From NCBI GenBank assembly GCA_012295275.1, contig CM022670.1:30338438-30402437 (forward strand): DNA of 64,000 bases, given 5' to 3'. Under the pieces are notes generated by a model. That model worked only from the letters and a program-made list of their open reading frames with translations. It made no database searches and was not told the origin of the DNA. Made by a program: the position numbers and the translations under genes. Shown here one piece after another: positions 22,490 through 37,037 of this stretch (the stretch's first letter is position 1; every line of letters starts with the position of its first letter). This DNA is from Chrysomallon squamiferum (taxonomy: Eukaryota; Mollusca; Gastropoda; Neomphalida; Peltospiridae).

Positions 22490-24393
22490 TTTCTAAAAAT
22501 ACTACCAGTACTTATCCTTTTATCTTCTCTCGAAGGCGTTACATACTCAATGTTAGATGTGACTTAGCACACCAGCCTATTTGAAGAGAAGTTGCATATG
22601 TTTTAGCTGAAGACGCGCTCACCAACAAATGCAGCTTAGTAGTCGGTCATCTTCGTTATCACCGGAAGAGAAATAACAAGATTCTTCACTGTAAGAAAGA
22701 TAAGTAGAAAGAAAACATAAGAAGAACACGCTGTATGCAGGAAGCTGTTTGTTCAACGACTAATATATCGGAAACAAATAGAGTGCATTATTCTCCGATT
22801 TCGCAATTTCTGCTGAACGCTGATACCTGCATGTGAAAACGGCGCTGTGTGAGGAAAAATTGCAGCTCATAACAGATTCACCTTTAGATGTGGATACGCA
22901 CACAACCCATCGTCTTCAAAGAGGACTCCCAGCCGAACAGGAATTGCATGTGCTTTCGCAGTGAGAAACACACATACATACGTTCTCACCATCAAATATA
23001 GCTGATTACTCAATCATCTTCCTTATCATTCTAAAACCTATTGCATCATTTTCACTCTAAGACAGACACATAGAAAATAAAGATAAGACAGCAGACTCTG
23101 AATGCAGGAGATTGTGGCTGCTGTTTGTTCAAGGACTAAAAACAAATAGAGTGCATTCTTCCGCGATTTCGCAATCAATGCTGAACGGCGGAGTCACCTG
23201 TGTGTGTACTATACCCTGTCAGAGCAACAACTGTAGCGCTTAAATGAGGTGGATTGGAAAAAGGCAACACATATCTTGAATGCCACAATCAATCTTTAGG
23301 TTTGTGGTCTTACATAACAGTGTCTCCTCTATTTTTCTTTCCTAAATGTGGAACAGTCAGTCAGATAAAAATAACATATTTGACTCGTACTATTCAAAAG
23401 CTATTGTCTAGAAGGTTTTACATACTCACTGTTAGATGTGGCTTTGAACACCAACGGATTCGAAGAGGAGTTGCATATGTTTTCACTCAAGACGCCCTAA
23501 CCACCAGATATAGATTAGTACTCACTCATCTTCGAATAGCAATCGCACTCAGATGTCTTGCGTTCAGGAACGTCGTACGAATGCAGGAGCAATTGCTCTA
23601 TAAGTCCGGAAATCTAATAATACAACCTAGACCATAACTAATACCACCACCATCCTGTGTAATAATGCCACGTGCAGAGCTCATCTTACCATGAAAAATA
23701 CCGACGCAGTCATCTCTAATAATACCACCGATAACGCGGCTATTATAATCACTAATGCCATCGATATCGTGTCTAATAATCCCGCCAGTAAAACTGCCAT
23801 TACCTTCGGTATAATCAGCACGGTCGTATCAACTAATACACCAGCAGCGGATCTGTTGAAAACACATGCAACTACTGTCCGGCTGGAAATCCTCTTCGAA
23901 GACAATGGTGTACACCCGCAGGTAACAACGTTGAGCAGAGATTGCGAAAGCGGAGAAGAATGCATTCTTTTTGTTTCCAGAGTACGGGTCCGTCAACAAA
24001 ACAGCACCCACGATGTCCTGCATTCAGAGTGTGCTACCTATGTTTTATTTCTATGACTCTTTCTTACGTCGAAGAAACATGCAATTCATCTTCCACTTAT
24101 GAACTGATGATTAACTGATCAGCAACATCTGAAGGTGAGTACGTTTGTGATTGTGTTCTAAAATTGTTGTGTGAAGACGTGACGTACTGTTTGATGTGAC
24201 TTCGCACAGGAGTTCTGTATGTCTTTACTGTAGAAAACATAAACAGTCCAATAGACATTGACACCAAATGTAGATTACTACTCGGTCGTCTTCGTTATCA
24301 GTGATTACAAGATTCTTCACTGTAAGAAAGACACGAAGTAAGAAAACATTGGAAGAACACGTTGAATGCAGGATGCTGTTTTACAAGGACTAG
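22490..24393. repeat. Composite repeat, left of the satellite
   Basis: A chain of modules recurs on the other side of the satellite. D is about 22770-23165 (contains TAGATGTGGATACGCAC). E is about 23205-23290 (GTCAGAGCAACAACT, then GCGCTTAAATGA). F is about 23395-23640 (CACCAACGGATTCGAAGAGG). A is about 23640-23845 (remnants of the 57-bp repeat). B is about 23846-24110 and C about 24111-24393. Open frames within it are short and not conserved between copies. I see no gene. Confidence 0.75.
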
Positions 24394-24463
24394 TACCAAC
24401 TGCAGAACGGCAATTCTGGTGCCGTTTCGCTGTCAGAGCAACAACTCTAGCGCTTAAATGACG

Positions 24464-27400
24464 ATTCAAAGTTACATAGTACGAGAAGTTGAGAAGCTGG
24501 AGAAGAATTCATTTTGCCGCTCAGCGCGTACTAGTAGTTAAACACTACGCACACTCTTTGCTTTGATAACTCTCTCTAGTACCATTGTAATGACTTTACC
24601 GTTCTCTCACGATCTCAGAAAGACCACTCGGCCATGTCCCTCATGTCTGTATTACACTAAACACACACGCACAGAACCTCTCTTAAACGACGTTTAACAG
24701 TCAGCGCTGAACAGAGTGGAAACAACTGCTTCATAACAGAACGCATTCAGACGTGTCTCGTGTGTCTACGTACACTTGAAATTTACGCACTGGGTGTGGC
24801 TGCGAAGCCGGAGAAGAAATTAGTTTTCTTGCTACCTGCATACCCGTTTCCTTTCTCATAGACTGTGCTACGTCTCTTATATGATCTGTATTGGCGTTTC
24901 CCCAGTAAGCACACACACACGCACCACATGTTTTAAGCGAGATTTAAAGGTTTGCGGTTAACGCCGTAGAAAGACCTGCTTAACTGCAGAACGCAATTCG
25001 GTGCCGTTTCTTACGTGCACACACGATTCGTCCAAGTTGCATAGTACGAGAAGTTGAGAAGCTGGAGAAGAATTCATTTTGCCGCTCAGCGCGTACTAGT
25101 AGTTAAACACTACGCACACTCTTTGCTTTGATAACTCTCTCTAGTACCATTGTAATGACTTTACCGTTCTCTCACGATCTCAGAAAGACCACTCGGCCAT
25201 GTCCCTCATGTCTGTATTACACTAAACACACACGCACAGAACCTCTCTTAAACGACGTTTAACAGTCAGCGCTGAACAGAGTGGAAACAACTGCTTCATA
25301 ACAGAACGCATTCAGACGTGTCTCGTGTGTCTACGTACACTTGAAATTTACGCACTGGGTGTGGCTGCGAAGCCGGAGAAGAAATTAGTTTTCTTGCTAC
25401 CTGCATACCCGTTTCCTTTCTCATAGACTGTGCTACGTCTCTTATATGATCTGTATTGGCGTTTCCCCAGTAAGCACACACACACGCACCACATGTTTTA
25501 AGCGAGATTTAAAGGTTTGCGGTTAACGCCGTAGAAAGACCTGCTTAACTGCAGAACGCAATTCGGTGCCGTTTCTTACGTGCACACACGATTCGTCCAA
25601 GTTGCATAGTACGAGAAGTTGAGAAGCTGGAGAAGAATTCATTTTGCCGCTCAGCGCGTACTAGTAGTTAAACACTACGCACACTCTTTGCTTTGATAAC
25701 TCTCTCTAGTACCATTGTAATGACTTTACCGTTCTCTCACGATCTCAGAAAGACCACTCGGCCATGTCCCTCATGTCTGTATTACACTAAACACACACGC
25801 ACAGAACCTCTCTTAAACGACGTTTAACAGTCAGCGCTGAACAGAGTGGAAACAACTGCTTCATAACAGAACGCATTCAGACGTGTCTCGTGTGTCTACG
25901 TACACTTGAAATTTACGCACTGGGTGTGGCTGCGAAGCCGGAGAAGAAATTAGTTTTCTTGCTACCTGCATACCCGTTTCCTTTCTCATAGACTGTGCTA
26001 CGTCTCTTATATGATCTGTATTGGCGTTTCCCCAGTAAAACACACACACGCACCACATGTTTTAAGCGAGATTTAAAGGTTTGCGGTTAACGCCGTAGAA
26101 AGACCTGCTTAACTGCAGAACGCAATTCGGTGCCGTTTCTTACGTGCACACACGATTCGTCCAAGTTGCATAGTACGAGAAGTTGAGAAGCTGGAGAAGA
26201 ATTCATTTTGCCGCTCAGCGCGTACTAGTAGTTAAACACTACGCACACTCTTTGCTTTGATAACTCTCTCTAGTACCATTGTAATGACTTTACCGTTCTC
26301 TCACGATCTCAGAAAGACCACTCGGCCATGTCCCTCATGTCTGTATTACACAAAACACACACGCACAGAACCTCTCTTAAACGACGTTTAACAGTCAGCG
26401 CTGAACAGAGTGGAAACAACTGCTTCATAACAGAACGCATTCAGACGTGTCTCGTGTGTCTACGTACACTTGAAATTTACGCACTGGGTGTGGCTGCGAA
26501 GCCGGAGAAGAAATTAGTTTTCTTGCTACCTGCATACCCGTTTCCTTTCTCATAGACTGTGCTACGTCTCTTATATGATCTGTATTGGCGTTTCCCCAGT
26601 AAGCACACACACACGCACCACATGTTTTAAGCGAGATTTAAAGGTTTGCGGTTAACGCCGTAGAAAGACCTGCTTAACTGCAGAACGCAATTCGGTGCCG
26701 TTTCTTACGTGCACACACGATTCGTCCAAGTTGCATAGTACGAGAAGTTGAGAAGCTGGAGAAGAATTCATTTTGCCGCTCAGCGCGTACTAGTAGTTAA
26801 ACACTACGCACACTCTTTGCTTTGATAACTCTCTCTAGTACCATTGTAATGACTTTACCGTTCTCTCACGATCTCAGAAAGACCACTCGGCCATGTCCCT
26901 CATGTCTGTATTACACTAAACACACACGCACAGAACCTCTCTTAAACGACGTTTAACAGTCAGCGCTGAACAGAGTGGAAACAACTGCTTCATAACAGAA
27001 CGCATTCAGACGTGTCTCGTGTGTCTACGTACACTTGAAATTTACGCACTGGGTGTGGCTGCGAAGCCGGAGAAGAAATTAGTTTTCTTGCTACCTGCAT
27101 ACCCGTTTCCTTTCTCATAGACTGTGCTACGTCTCTTATATGATCTGTATTGGCGTTTCCCCAGTAAGCACACACACACGCACCACATGTTTTAAGCGAG
27201 ATTTAAAGGTTTGCGGTTAACGCCGTAGAAAGACCTGCTTAACTGCAGAACGCAATTCGGTGCCGTTTCTTACGTGCACACACGATTCGTCCAAGTTGCA
27301 TAGTACGAGAAGTTGAGAAGCTGGAGAAGAATTCATTTTGCCGCTCAGCGCGTACTAGTAGTTAAACACTACGCACACTCTTTGCTTTGATAACTCTCTC

Positions 27401-30400
27401 TAGTACCATTGTAATGACTTTACCGTTCTCTCACGATCTCAGAAAGACCACTCGGCCATGTCCCTCATGTCTGTATTACACTAAACACACACGCACAGAA
27501 CCTCTCTTAAACGACGTTTAACAGTCAGCGCTGAACAGAGTGGAAACAACTGCTTCATAACAGAACGCATTCAGACGTGTCTCGTGTGTCTACGTACACT
27601 TGAAATTTACGCACTGGGTGTGGCTGCGAAGCCGGAGAAGAAATTAGTTTTCTTGCTACCTGCATACCCGTTTCCTTTCTCATAGACTGTGCTACGTCTC
27701 TTATATGATCTGTATTGGCGTTTCCCCAGTAAGCACACACACACGCACCACATGTTTTAAGCGAGATTTAAAGGTTTGCGGTTAACGCCGTAGAAAGACC
27801 TGCTTAACTGCAGAACGCAATTCGGTGCCGTTTCTTACGTGCACACACGATTCGTCCAAGTTGCATAGTACGAGAAGTTGAGAAGCTGGAGAAGAATTCA
27901 TTTTGCCGCTCAGCGCGTACTAGTAGTTAAACACTACGCACACTCTTTGCTTTGATAACTCTCTCTAGTACCATTGTAATGACTTTACCGTTCTCTCACG
28001 ATCTCAGAAAGACCACTCGGCCATGTCCCTCATGTCTGTATTACACTAAACACACACGCACAGAACCTCTCTTAAACGACGTTTAACAGTCAGCGCTGAA
28101 CAGAGTGGAAACAACTGCTTCATAACAGAACGCATTCAGACGTGTCTCGTGTGTCTACGTACACTTGAAATTTACGCACTGGGTGTGGCTGCGAAGCCGG
28201 AGAAGAAATTAGTTTTCTTGCTACCTGCATACCCGTTTCCTTTCTCATAGACTGTGCTACGTCTCTTATATGATCTGTATTGGCGTTTCCCCAGTAAGCA
28301 CACACACACGCACCACATGTTTTAAGCGAGATTTAAAGGTTTGCGGTTAACGCCGTAGAAAGACCTGCTTAACTGCAGAACGCAATTCGGTGCCGTTTCT
28401 TACGTGCACACACGATTCGTCCAAGTTGCATAGTACGAGAAGTTGAGAAGCTGGAGAAGAATTCATTTTGCCGCTCAGCGCGTACTAGTAGTTAAACACT
28501 ACGCACACTCTTTGCTTTGATAACTCTCTCTAGTACCATTGTAATGACTTTACCGTTCTCTCACGATCTCAGAAAGACCACTCGGCCATGTCCCTCATGT
28601 CTGTATTACACTAAACACACACGCACAGAACCTCTCTTAAACGACGTTTAACAGTCAGCGCTGAACAGAGTGGAAACAACTGCTTCATAACAGAACGCAT
28701 TCAGACGTGTCTCGTGTGTCTACGTACACTTGAAATTTACGCACTGGGTGTGGCTGCGAAGCCGGAGAAGAAATTAGTTTTCTTGCTACCTGCATACCCG
28801 TTTCCTTTCTCATAGACTGTGCTACGTCTCTTATATGATCTGTATTGGCGTTTCCCCAGTAAGCACACACACACGCACCACATGTTTTAAGCGAGATTTA
28901 AAGGTTTGCGGTTAACGCCGTAGAAAGACCTGCTTAACTGCAGAACGCAATTCGGTGCCGTTTCTTACGTGCACACACGATTCGTCCAAGTTGCATAGTA
29001 CGAGAAGTTGAGAAGCTGGAGAAGAATTCATTTTGCCGCTCAGCGCGTACTAGTAGTTAAACACTACGCACACTCTTTGCTTTGATAACTCTCTCTAGTA
29101 CCATTGTAATGACTTTACCGTTCTCTCACGATCTCAGAAAGACCACTCGGCCATGTCCCTCATGTCTGTATTACACTAAACACACACGCACAGAACCTCT
29201 CTTAAACGACGTTTAACAGTCAGCGCTGAACAGAGTGGAAACAACTGCTTCATAACAGAACGCATTCAGACGTGTCTCGTGTGTCTACGTACACTTGAAA
29301 TTTACGCACTGGGTGTGGCTGCGAAGCCGGAGAAGAAATTAGTTTTCTTGCTACCTGCATACCCGTTTCCTTTCTCATAGACTGTGCTACGTCTCTTATA
29401 TGATCTGTATTGGCGTTTCCCCAGTAAGCACACACACACGCACCACATGTTTTAAGCGAGATTTAAAGGTTTGCGGTTAACGCCGTAGAAAGACCTGCTT
29501 AACTGCAGAACGCAATTCGGTGCCGTTTCTTACGTGCACACACGATTCGTCCAAGTTGCATAGTACGAGAAGTTGAGAAGCTGGAGAAGAATTCATTTTG
29601 CCGCTCAGCGCGTACTAGTAGTTAAACACTACGCACACTCTTTGCTTTGATAACTCTCTCTAGTACCATTGTAATGACTTTACCGTTCTCTCACGATCTC
29701 AGAAAGACCACTCGGCCATGTCCCTCATGTCTGTATTACACTAAACACACACGCACAGAACCTCTCTTAAACGACGTTTAACAGTCAGCGCTGAACAGAG
29801 TGGAAACAACTGCTTCATAACAGAACGCATTCAGACGTGTCTCGTGTGTCTACGTACACTTGAAATTTACGCACTGGGTGTGGCTGCGAAGCCGGAGAAG
29901 AAATTAGTTTTCTTGCTACCTGCATACCCGTTTCCTTTCTCATAGACTGTGCTACGTCTCTTATATGATCTGTATTGGCGTTTCCCCAGTAAAGCACACA
30001 CACACGCACCACATGTTTTAAGCGAGATTTAAAGGTTTGCGGTTAACGCCGTAGAAAGACCTGCTTAACTGCAGAACGCAATTCGGTGCCGTTTCTTACG
30101 TGCACACACGATTCGTCCAAGTTGCATAGTACGAGAAGTTGAGAAGCTGGAGAAGAATTCATTTTGCCGCTCAGCGCGTACTAGTAGTTAAACACTACGC
30201 ACACTCTTTGCTTTGATAACTCTCTCTAGTACCATTGTAATGACTTTACCGTTCTCTCACGATCTCAGAAAGACCACTCGGCCATGTCCCTCATGTCTGT
30301 ATTACACTAAACACACACGCACAGAACCTCTCTTAAACGACGTTTAACAGTCAGCGCTGAACAGAGTGGAAACAACTGCTTCATAACAGAACGCATTCAG

Positions 30401-33400
30401 ACGTGTCTCGTGTGTCTACGTACACTTGAAATTTACGCACTGGGTGTGGCTGCGAAGCCGGAGAAGAAATTAGTTTTCTTGCTACCTGCATACCCGTTTC
30501 CTTTCTCATAGACTGTGCTACGTCTCTTATATGATCTGTATTGGCGTTTCCCCAGTAAGCACACACACACGCACCACATGTTTTAAGCGAGATTTAAAGG
30601 TTTGCGGTTAACGCCGTAGAAAGACCTGCTTAACTGCAGAACGCAATTCGGTGCCGTTTCTTACGTGCACACACGATTCGTCCAAGTTGCATAGTACGAG
30701 AAGTTGAGAAGCTGGAGAAGAATTCATTTTGCCGCTCAGCGCGTACTAGTAGTTAAACACTACGCACACTCTTTGCTTTGATAACTCTCTCTAGTACCAT
30801 TGTAATGACTTTACCGTTCTCTCACGATCTCAGAAAGACCACTCGGCCATGTCCCTCATGTCTGTATTACACTAAACACACACGCACAGAACCTCTCTTA
30901 AACGACGTTTAACAGTCAGCGCTGAACAGAGTGGAAACAACTGCTTCATAACAGAACGCATTCAGACGTGTCTCGTGTGTCTACGTACACTTGAAATTTA
31001 CGCACTGGGTGTGGCTGCGAAGCCGGAGAAGAAATTAGTTTTCTTGCTACCTGCATACCCGTTTCCTTTCTCATAGACTGTGCTACGTCTCTTATATGAT
31101 CTGTATTGGCGTTTCCCCAGTAAGCACACACACACGCACCACATGTTTTAAGCGAGATTTAAAGGTTTGCGGTTAACGCCGTAGAAAGACCTGCTTAACT
31201 GCAGAACGCAATTCGGTGCCGTTTCTTACGTGCACACACGATTCGTCCAAGTTGCATAGTACGAGAAGTTGAGAAGCTGGAGAAGAATTCATTTTGCCGC
31301 TCAGCGCGTACTAGTAGTTAAACACTACGCACACTCTTTGCTTTGATAACTCTCTCTAGTACCATTGTAATGACTTTACCGTTCTCTCACGATCTCAGAA
31401 AGACCACTCGGCCATGTCCCTCATGTCTGTATTACACTAAACACACACGCACAGAACCTCTCTTAAACGACGTTTAACAGTCAGCGCTGAACAGAGTGGA
31501 AACAACTGCTTCATAACAGAACGCATTCAGACGTGTCTCGTGTGTCTACGTACACTTGAAATTTACGCACTGGGTGTGGCTGCGAAGCCGGAGAAGAAAT
31601 TAGTTTTCTTGCTACCTGCATACCCGTTTCCTTTCTCATAGACTGTGCTACGTCTCTTATATGATCTGTATTGGCGTTTCCCCAGTAAGCACACACACAC
31701 GCACCACATGTTTTAAGCGAGATTTAAAGGTTTGCGGTTAACGCCGTAGAAAGACCTGCTTAACTGCAGAACGCAATTCGGTGCCGTTTCTTACGTGCAC
31801 ACACGATTCGTCCAAGTTGCATAGTACGAGAAGTTGAGAAGCTGGAGAAGAATTCATTTTGCCGCTCAGCGCGTACTAGTAGTTAAACACTACGCACACT
31901 CTTTGCTTTGATAACTCTCTCTAGTACCATTGTAATGACTTTACCGTTCTCTCACGATCTCAGAAAGACCACTCGGCCATGTCCCTCATGTCTGTATTAC
32001 ACTAAACACACACGCACAGAACCTCTCTTAAACGACGTTTAACAGTCAGCGCTGAACAGAGTGGAAACAACTGCTTCATAACAGAACGCATTCAGACGTG
32101 TCTCGTGTGTCTACGTACACTTGAAATTTACGCACTGGGTGTGGCTGCGAAGCCGGAGAAGAAATTAGTTTTCTTGCTACCTGCATACCCGTTTCCTTTC
32201 TCATAGACTGTGCTACGTCTCTTATATGATCTGTATTGGCGTTTCCCCAGTAAGCACACACACACGCACCACATGTTTTAAGCGAGATTTAAAGGTTTGC
32301 GGTTAACGCCGTAGAAAGACCTGCTTAACTGCAGAACGCAATTCGGTGCCGTTTCTTACGTGCACACACGATTCGTCCAAGTTGCATAGTACGAGAAGTT
32401 GAGAAGCTGGAGAAGAATTCATTTTGCCGCTCAGCGCGTACTAGTAGTTAAACACTACGCACACTCTTTGCTTTGATAACTCTCTCTAGTACCATTGTAA
32501 TGACTTTACCGTTCTCTCACGATCTCAGAAAGACCACTCGGCCATGTCCCTCATGTCTGTATTACACTAAACACACACGCACAGAACCTCTCTTAAACGA
32601 CGTTTAACAGTCAGCGCTGAACAGAGTGGAAACAACTGCTTCATAACAGAACGCATTCAGACGTGTCTCGTGTGTCTACGTACACTTGAAATTTACGCAC
32701 TGGGTGTGGCTGCGAAGCCGGAGAAGAAATTAGTTTTCTTGCTACCTGCATACCCGTTTCCTTTCTCATAGACTGTGCTACGTCTCTTATATGATCTGTA
32801 TTGGCGTTTCCCCAGTAAGCACACACACACGCACCACATGTTTTAAGCGAGATTTAAAGGTTTGCGGTTAACGCCGTAGAAAGACCTGCTTAACTGCAGA
32901 ACGCAATTCGGTGCCGTTTCTTACGTGCACACACGATTCGTCCAAGTTGCATAGTACGAGAAGTTGAGAAGCTGGAGAAGAATTCATTTTGCCGCTCAGC
33001 GCGTACTAGTAGTTAAACACTACGCACACTCTTTGCTTTGATAACTCTCTCTAGTACCATTGTAATGACTTTACCGTTCTCTCACGATCTCAGAAAGACC
33101 ACTCGGCCATGTCCCTCATGTCTGTATTACACTAAACACACACGCACAGAACCTCTCTTAAACGACGTTTAACAGTCAGCGCTGAACAGAGTGGAAACAA
33201 CTGCTTCATAACAGAACGCATTCAGACGTGTCTCGTGTGTCTACGTACACTTGAAATTTACGCACTGGGTGTGGCTGCGAAGCCGGAGAAGAAATTAGTT
33301 TTCTTGCTACCTGCATACCCGTTTCCTTTCTCATAGACTGTGCTACGTCTCTTATATGATCTGTATTGGCGTTTCCCCAGTAAGTACACACACACACACG

Positions 33401-36400
33401 CACCACATGTTTTAAGCGAGATTTAAAGGTTTGCGGTTAACGCCGTAGAAAGACCTGCTTAACTGCAGAACGCAATTCGGTGCCGTTTCTTACGTGCACA
33501 CGATTCGTCAAGTTGCATAGTACGAGAAGTTGAGAAGCTGGAGAAGAATTCATTTTGCCGCTCAGCGCGTACTAGTAGTTAAACACTACGCACACTCTTT
33601 GCTTTGATAACTCTCTCTAGTACCATTGTAATGACTTTACCGTTCTCTCACGATCTCAGAAAGACCACTCGGCCATGTCCCTCATGTCTGTATTACCAAA
33701 ACACACACGCACAGAACCTCTCTTAAACGACGTTTAACAGTCAGCGCTGAACAGAGTGGAAACAACTGCTTCATAACAGAACGCATTCAGACGTGTCTCG
33801 TGTGTCTACGTACACTTGAAATTTACGCACTGGGTGTGGCTGCGAAGCCGGAGAAGAAATTAGTTTTCTTGCTACCTGCATACCCGTTTCCTTTCTCATA
33901 GACTGTGCTACGTCTCTTATATGATCTGTATTGGCGTTTCCCCAGTAAGCACACACACACGCACCACATGTTTTAAGCGAGATTTAAAGGTTTGCGGTTA
34001 ACGCCGTAGAAAGACCTGCTTAACTGCAGAACGCAATTCGGTGCCGTTTCTTACGTGCACACACGATTCGTCCAAGTTGCATAGTACGAGAAGTTGAGAA
34101 GCTGGAGAAGAATTCATTTTGCCGCTCAGCGCGTACTAGTAGTTAAACACTACGCACACTCTTTGCTTTGATAACTCTCTCTAGTACCATTGTAATGACT
34201 TTACCGTTCTCTCACGATCTCAGAAAGACCACTCGGCCATGTCCCTCATGTCTGTATTACACTAAACACACACGCACAGAACCTCTCTTAAACGACGTTT
34301 AACAGTCAGCGCTGAACAGAGTGGAAACAACTGCTTCATAACAGAACGCATTCAGACGTGTCTCGTGTGTCTACGTACACTTGAAATTTACGCACTGGGT
34401 GTGGCTGCGAAGCCGGAGAAGAAATTAGTTTTCTTGCTACCTGCATACCCGTTTCCTTTCTCATAGACTGTGCTACGTCTCTTATATGATCTGTATTGGC
34501 GTTTCCCCAGTAAGCACACACACACGCACCACATGTTTTAAGCGAGATTTAAAGGTTTGCGGTTAACGCCGTAGAAAGACCTGCTTAACTGCAGAACGCA
34601 ATTCGGTGCCGTTTCTTACGTGCACACACGATTCGTCCAAGTTGCATAGTACGAGAAGTTGAGAAGCTGGAGAAGAATTCATTTTGCCGCTCAGCGCGTA
34701 CTAGTAGTTAAACACTACGCACACTCTTTGCTTTGATAACTCTCTCTAGTACCATTGTAATGACTTTACCGTTCTCTCACGATCTCAGAAAGACCACTCG
34801 GCCATGTCCCTCATGTCTGTATTACACTAAACACACACGCACAGAACCTCTCTTAAACGACGTTTAACAGTCAGCGCTGAACAGAGTGGAAACAACTGCT
34901 TCATAACAGAACGCATTCAGACGTGTCTCGTGTGTCTACGTACACTTGAAATTTACGCACTGGGTGTGGCTGCGAAGCCGGAGAAGAAATTAGTTTTCTT
35001 GCTACCTGCATACCCGTTTCCTTTCTCATAGACTGTGCTACGTCTCTTATATGATCTGTATTGGCGTTTCCCCAGTAAGCACACACACACGCACCACATG
35101 TTTTAAGCGAGATTTAAAGGTTTGCGGTTAACGCCGTAGAAAGACCTGCTTAACTGCAGAACGCAATTCGGTGCCGTTTCTTACGTGCACACACGATTCG
35201 TCCAAGTTGCATAGTACGAGAAGTTGAGAAGCTGGAGAAGAATTCATTTTGCCGCTCAGCGCGTACTAGTAGTTAAACACTACGCACACTCTTTGCTTTG
35301 ATAACTCTCTCTAGTACCATTGTAATGACTTTACCGTTCTCTCACGATCTCAGAAAGACCACTCGGCCATGTCCCTCATGTCTGTATTACACTAAACACA
35401 CACGCACAGAACCTCTCTTAAACGACGTTTAACAGTCAGCGCTGAACAGAGTGGAAACAACTGCTTCATAACAGAACGCATTCAGACGTGTCTCGTGTGT
35501 CTACGTACACTTGAAATTTACGCACTGGGTGTGGCTGCGAAGCCGGAGAAGAAATTAGTTTTCTTGCTACCTGCATACCCGTTTCCTTTCTCATAGACTG
35601 TGCTACGTCTCTTATATGATCTGTATTGGCGTTTCCCCAGTAAGCACACACACACGCACCACATGTTTTAAGCGAGATTTAAAGGTTTGCGGTTAACGCC
35701 GTAGAAAGACCTGCTTAACTGCAGAACGCAATTCGGTGCCGTTTCTTACGTGCACACACGATTCGTCCAAGTTGCATAGTACGAGAAGTTGAGAAGCTGG
35801 AGAAGAATTCATTTTGCCGCTCAGCGCGTACTAGTAGTTAAACACTACGCACACTCTTTGCTTTGATAACTCTCTCTAGTACCATTGTAATGACTTTACC
35901 GTTCTCTCACGATCTCAGAAAGACCACTCGGCCATGTCCCTCATGTCTGTATTACACTAAACACACACGCACAGAACCTCTCTTAAACGACGTTTAACAG
36001 TCAGCGCTGAACAGAGTGGAAACAACTGCTTCATAACAGAACGCATTCAGACGTGTCTCGTGTGTCTACGTACACTTGAAATTTACGCACTGGGTGTGGC
36101 TGCGAAGCCGGAGAAGAAATTAGTTTTCTTGCTACCTGCATACCCGTTTCCTTTCTCATAGACTGTGCTACGTCTCTTATATGATCTGTATTGGCGTTTC
36201 CCCAGTAAGCACACACACACGCACCACATGTTTTAAGCGAGATTTAAAGGTTTGCGGTTAACGCCGTAGAAAGACCTGCTTAACTGCAGAACGCAATTCG
36301 GTGCCGTTTCTTACGTGCACACACGATTCGTCCAAGTTGCATAGTACGAGAAGTTGAGAAGCTGGAGAAGAATTCATTTTGCCGCTCAGCGCGTACTAGT

Positions 36401-37037
36401 AGTTAAACACTACGCACACTCTTTGCTTTGATAACTCTCTCTAGTACCATTGTAATGACTTTACCGTTCTCTCACGATCTCAGAAAGACCACTCGGCCAT
36501 GTCCCTCATGTCTGTATTACACTAAACACACACGCACAGAACCTCTCTTAAACGACGTTTAACAGTCAGCGCTGAACAGAGTGGAAACAACTGCTTCATA
36601 ACAGAACGCATTCAGACGTGTCTCGTGTGTCTACGTACACTTGAAATTTACGCACTGGGTGTGGCTGCGAAGCCGGAGAAGAAATTAGTTTTCTTGCTAC
36701 CTGCATACCCGTTTCCTTTCTCATAGACTGTGCTACGTCTCTTATATGATCTGTATTGGCGTTTCCCCAGTAAGCACACACACACGCACCACATGTTTTA
36801 AGCGAGATTTAAAGGTTTGCGGTTAACGCCGTAGAAAGACCTGCTTAACTGCAGAACGCAATTCGGTGCCGTTTCTTACGTGCACACACGATTCGTCCAA
36901 GTTGCATAGTACGAGAAGTTGAGAAGCTGGAGAAGAATTCATTTTGCCGCTCAGCGCGTACTAGTAGTTAAACACTACGCACACTCTTTGCTTTGATAAC
37001 TCTCTCTAGTACCATTGTAATGACTTTACCGTTCTCT
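24464..37037. repeat. Homogenised core of the 565-bp satellite
   Basis: About 22 consecutive units look identical by eye, apart from rare changes: AGTAAAACACAC and ACACAAAACAC in the unit spanning 26034-26355, a one-base insertion near 29992, and several small indels clustered in one unit (about 33384-33700). Such uniformity implies recent expansion or ongoing unequal exchange; an assembly effect on copy number cannot be excluded. Confidence 0.9.

Noticed and set aside
24731-36781. A 61-codon minus-strand open frame recurring in every 565-bp satellite unit
   Set aside because: It is open because the units are copies of one another, not because of selection. It is mostly broken in the diverged edge units and contains a CA-microsatellite-encoded start.
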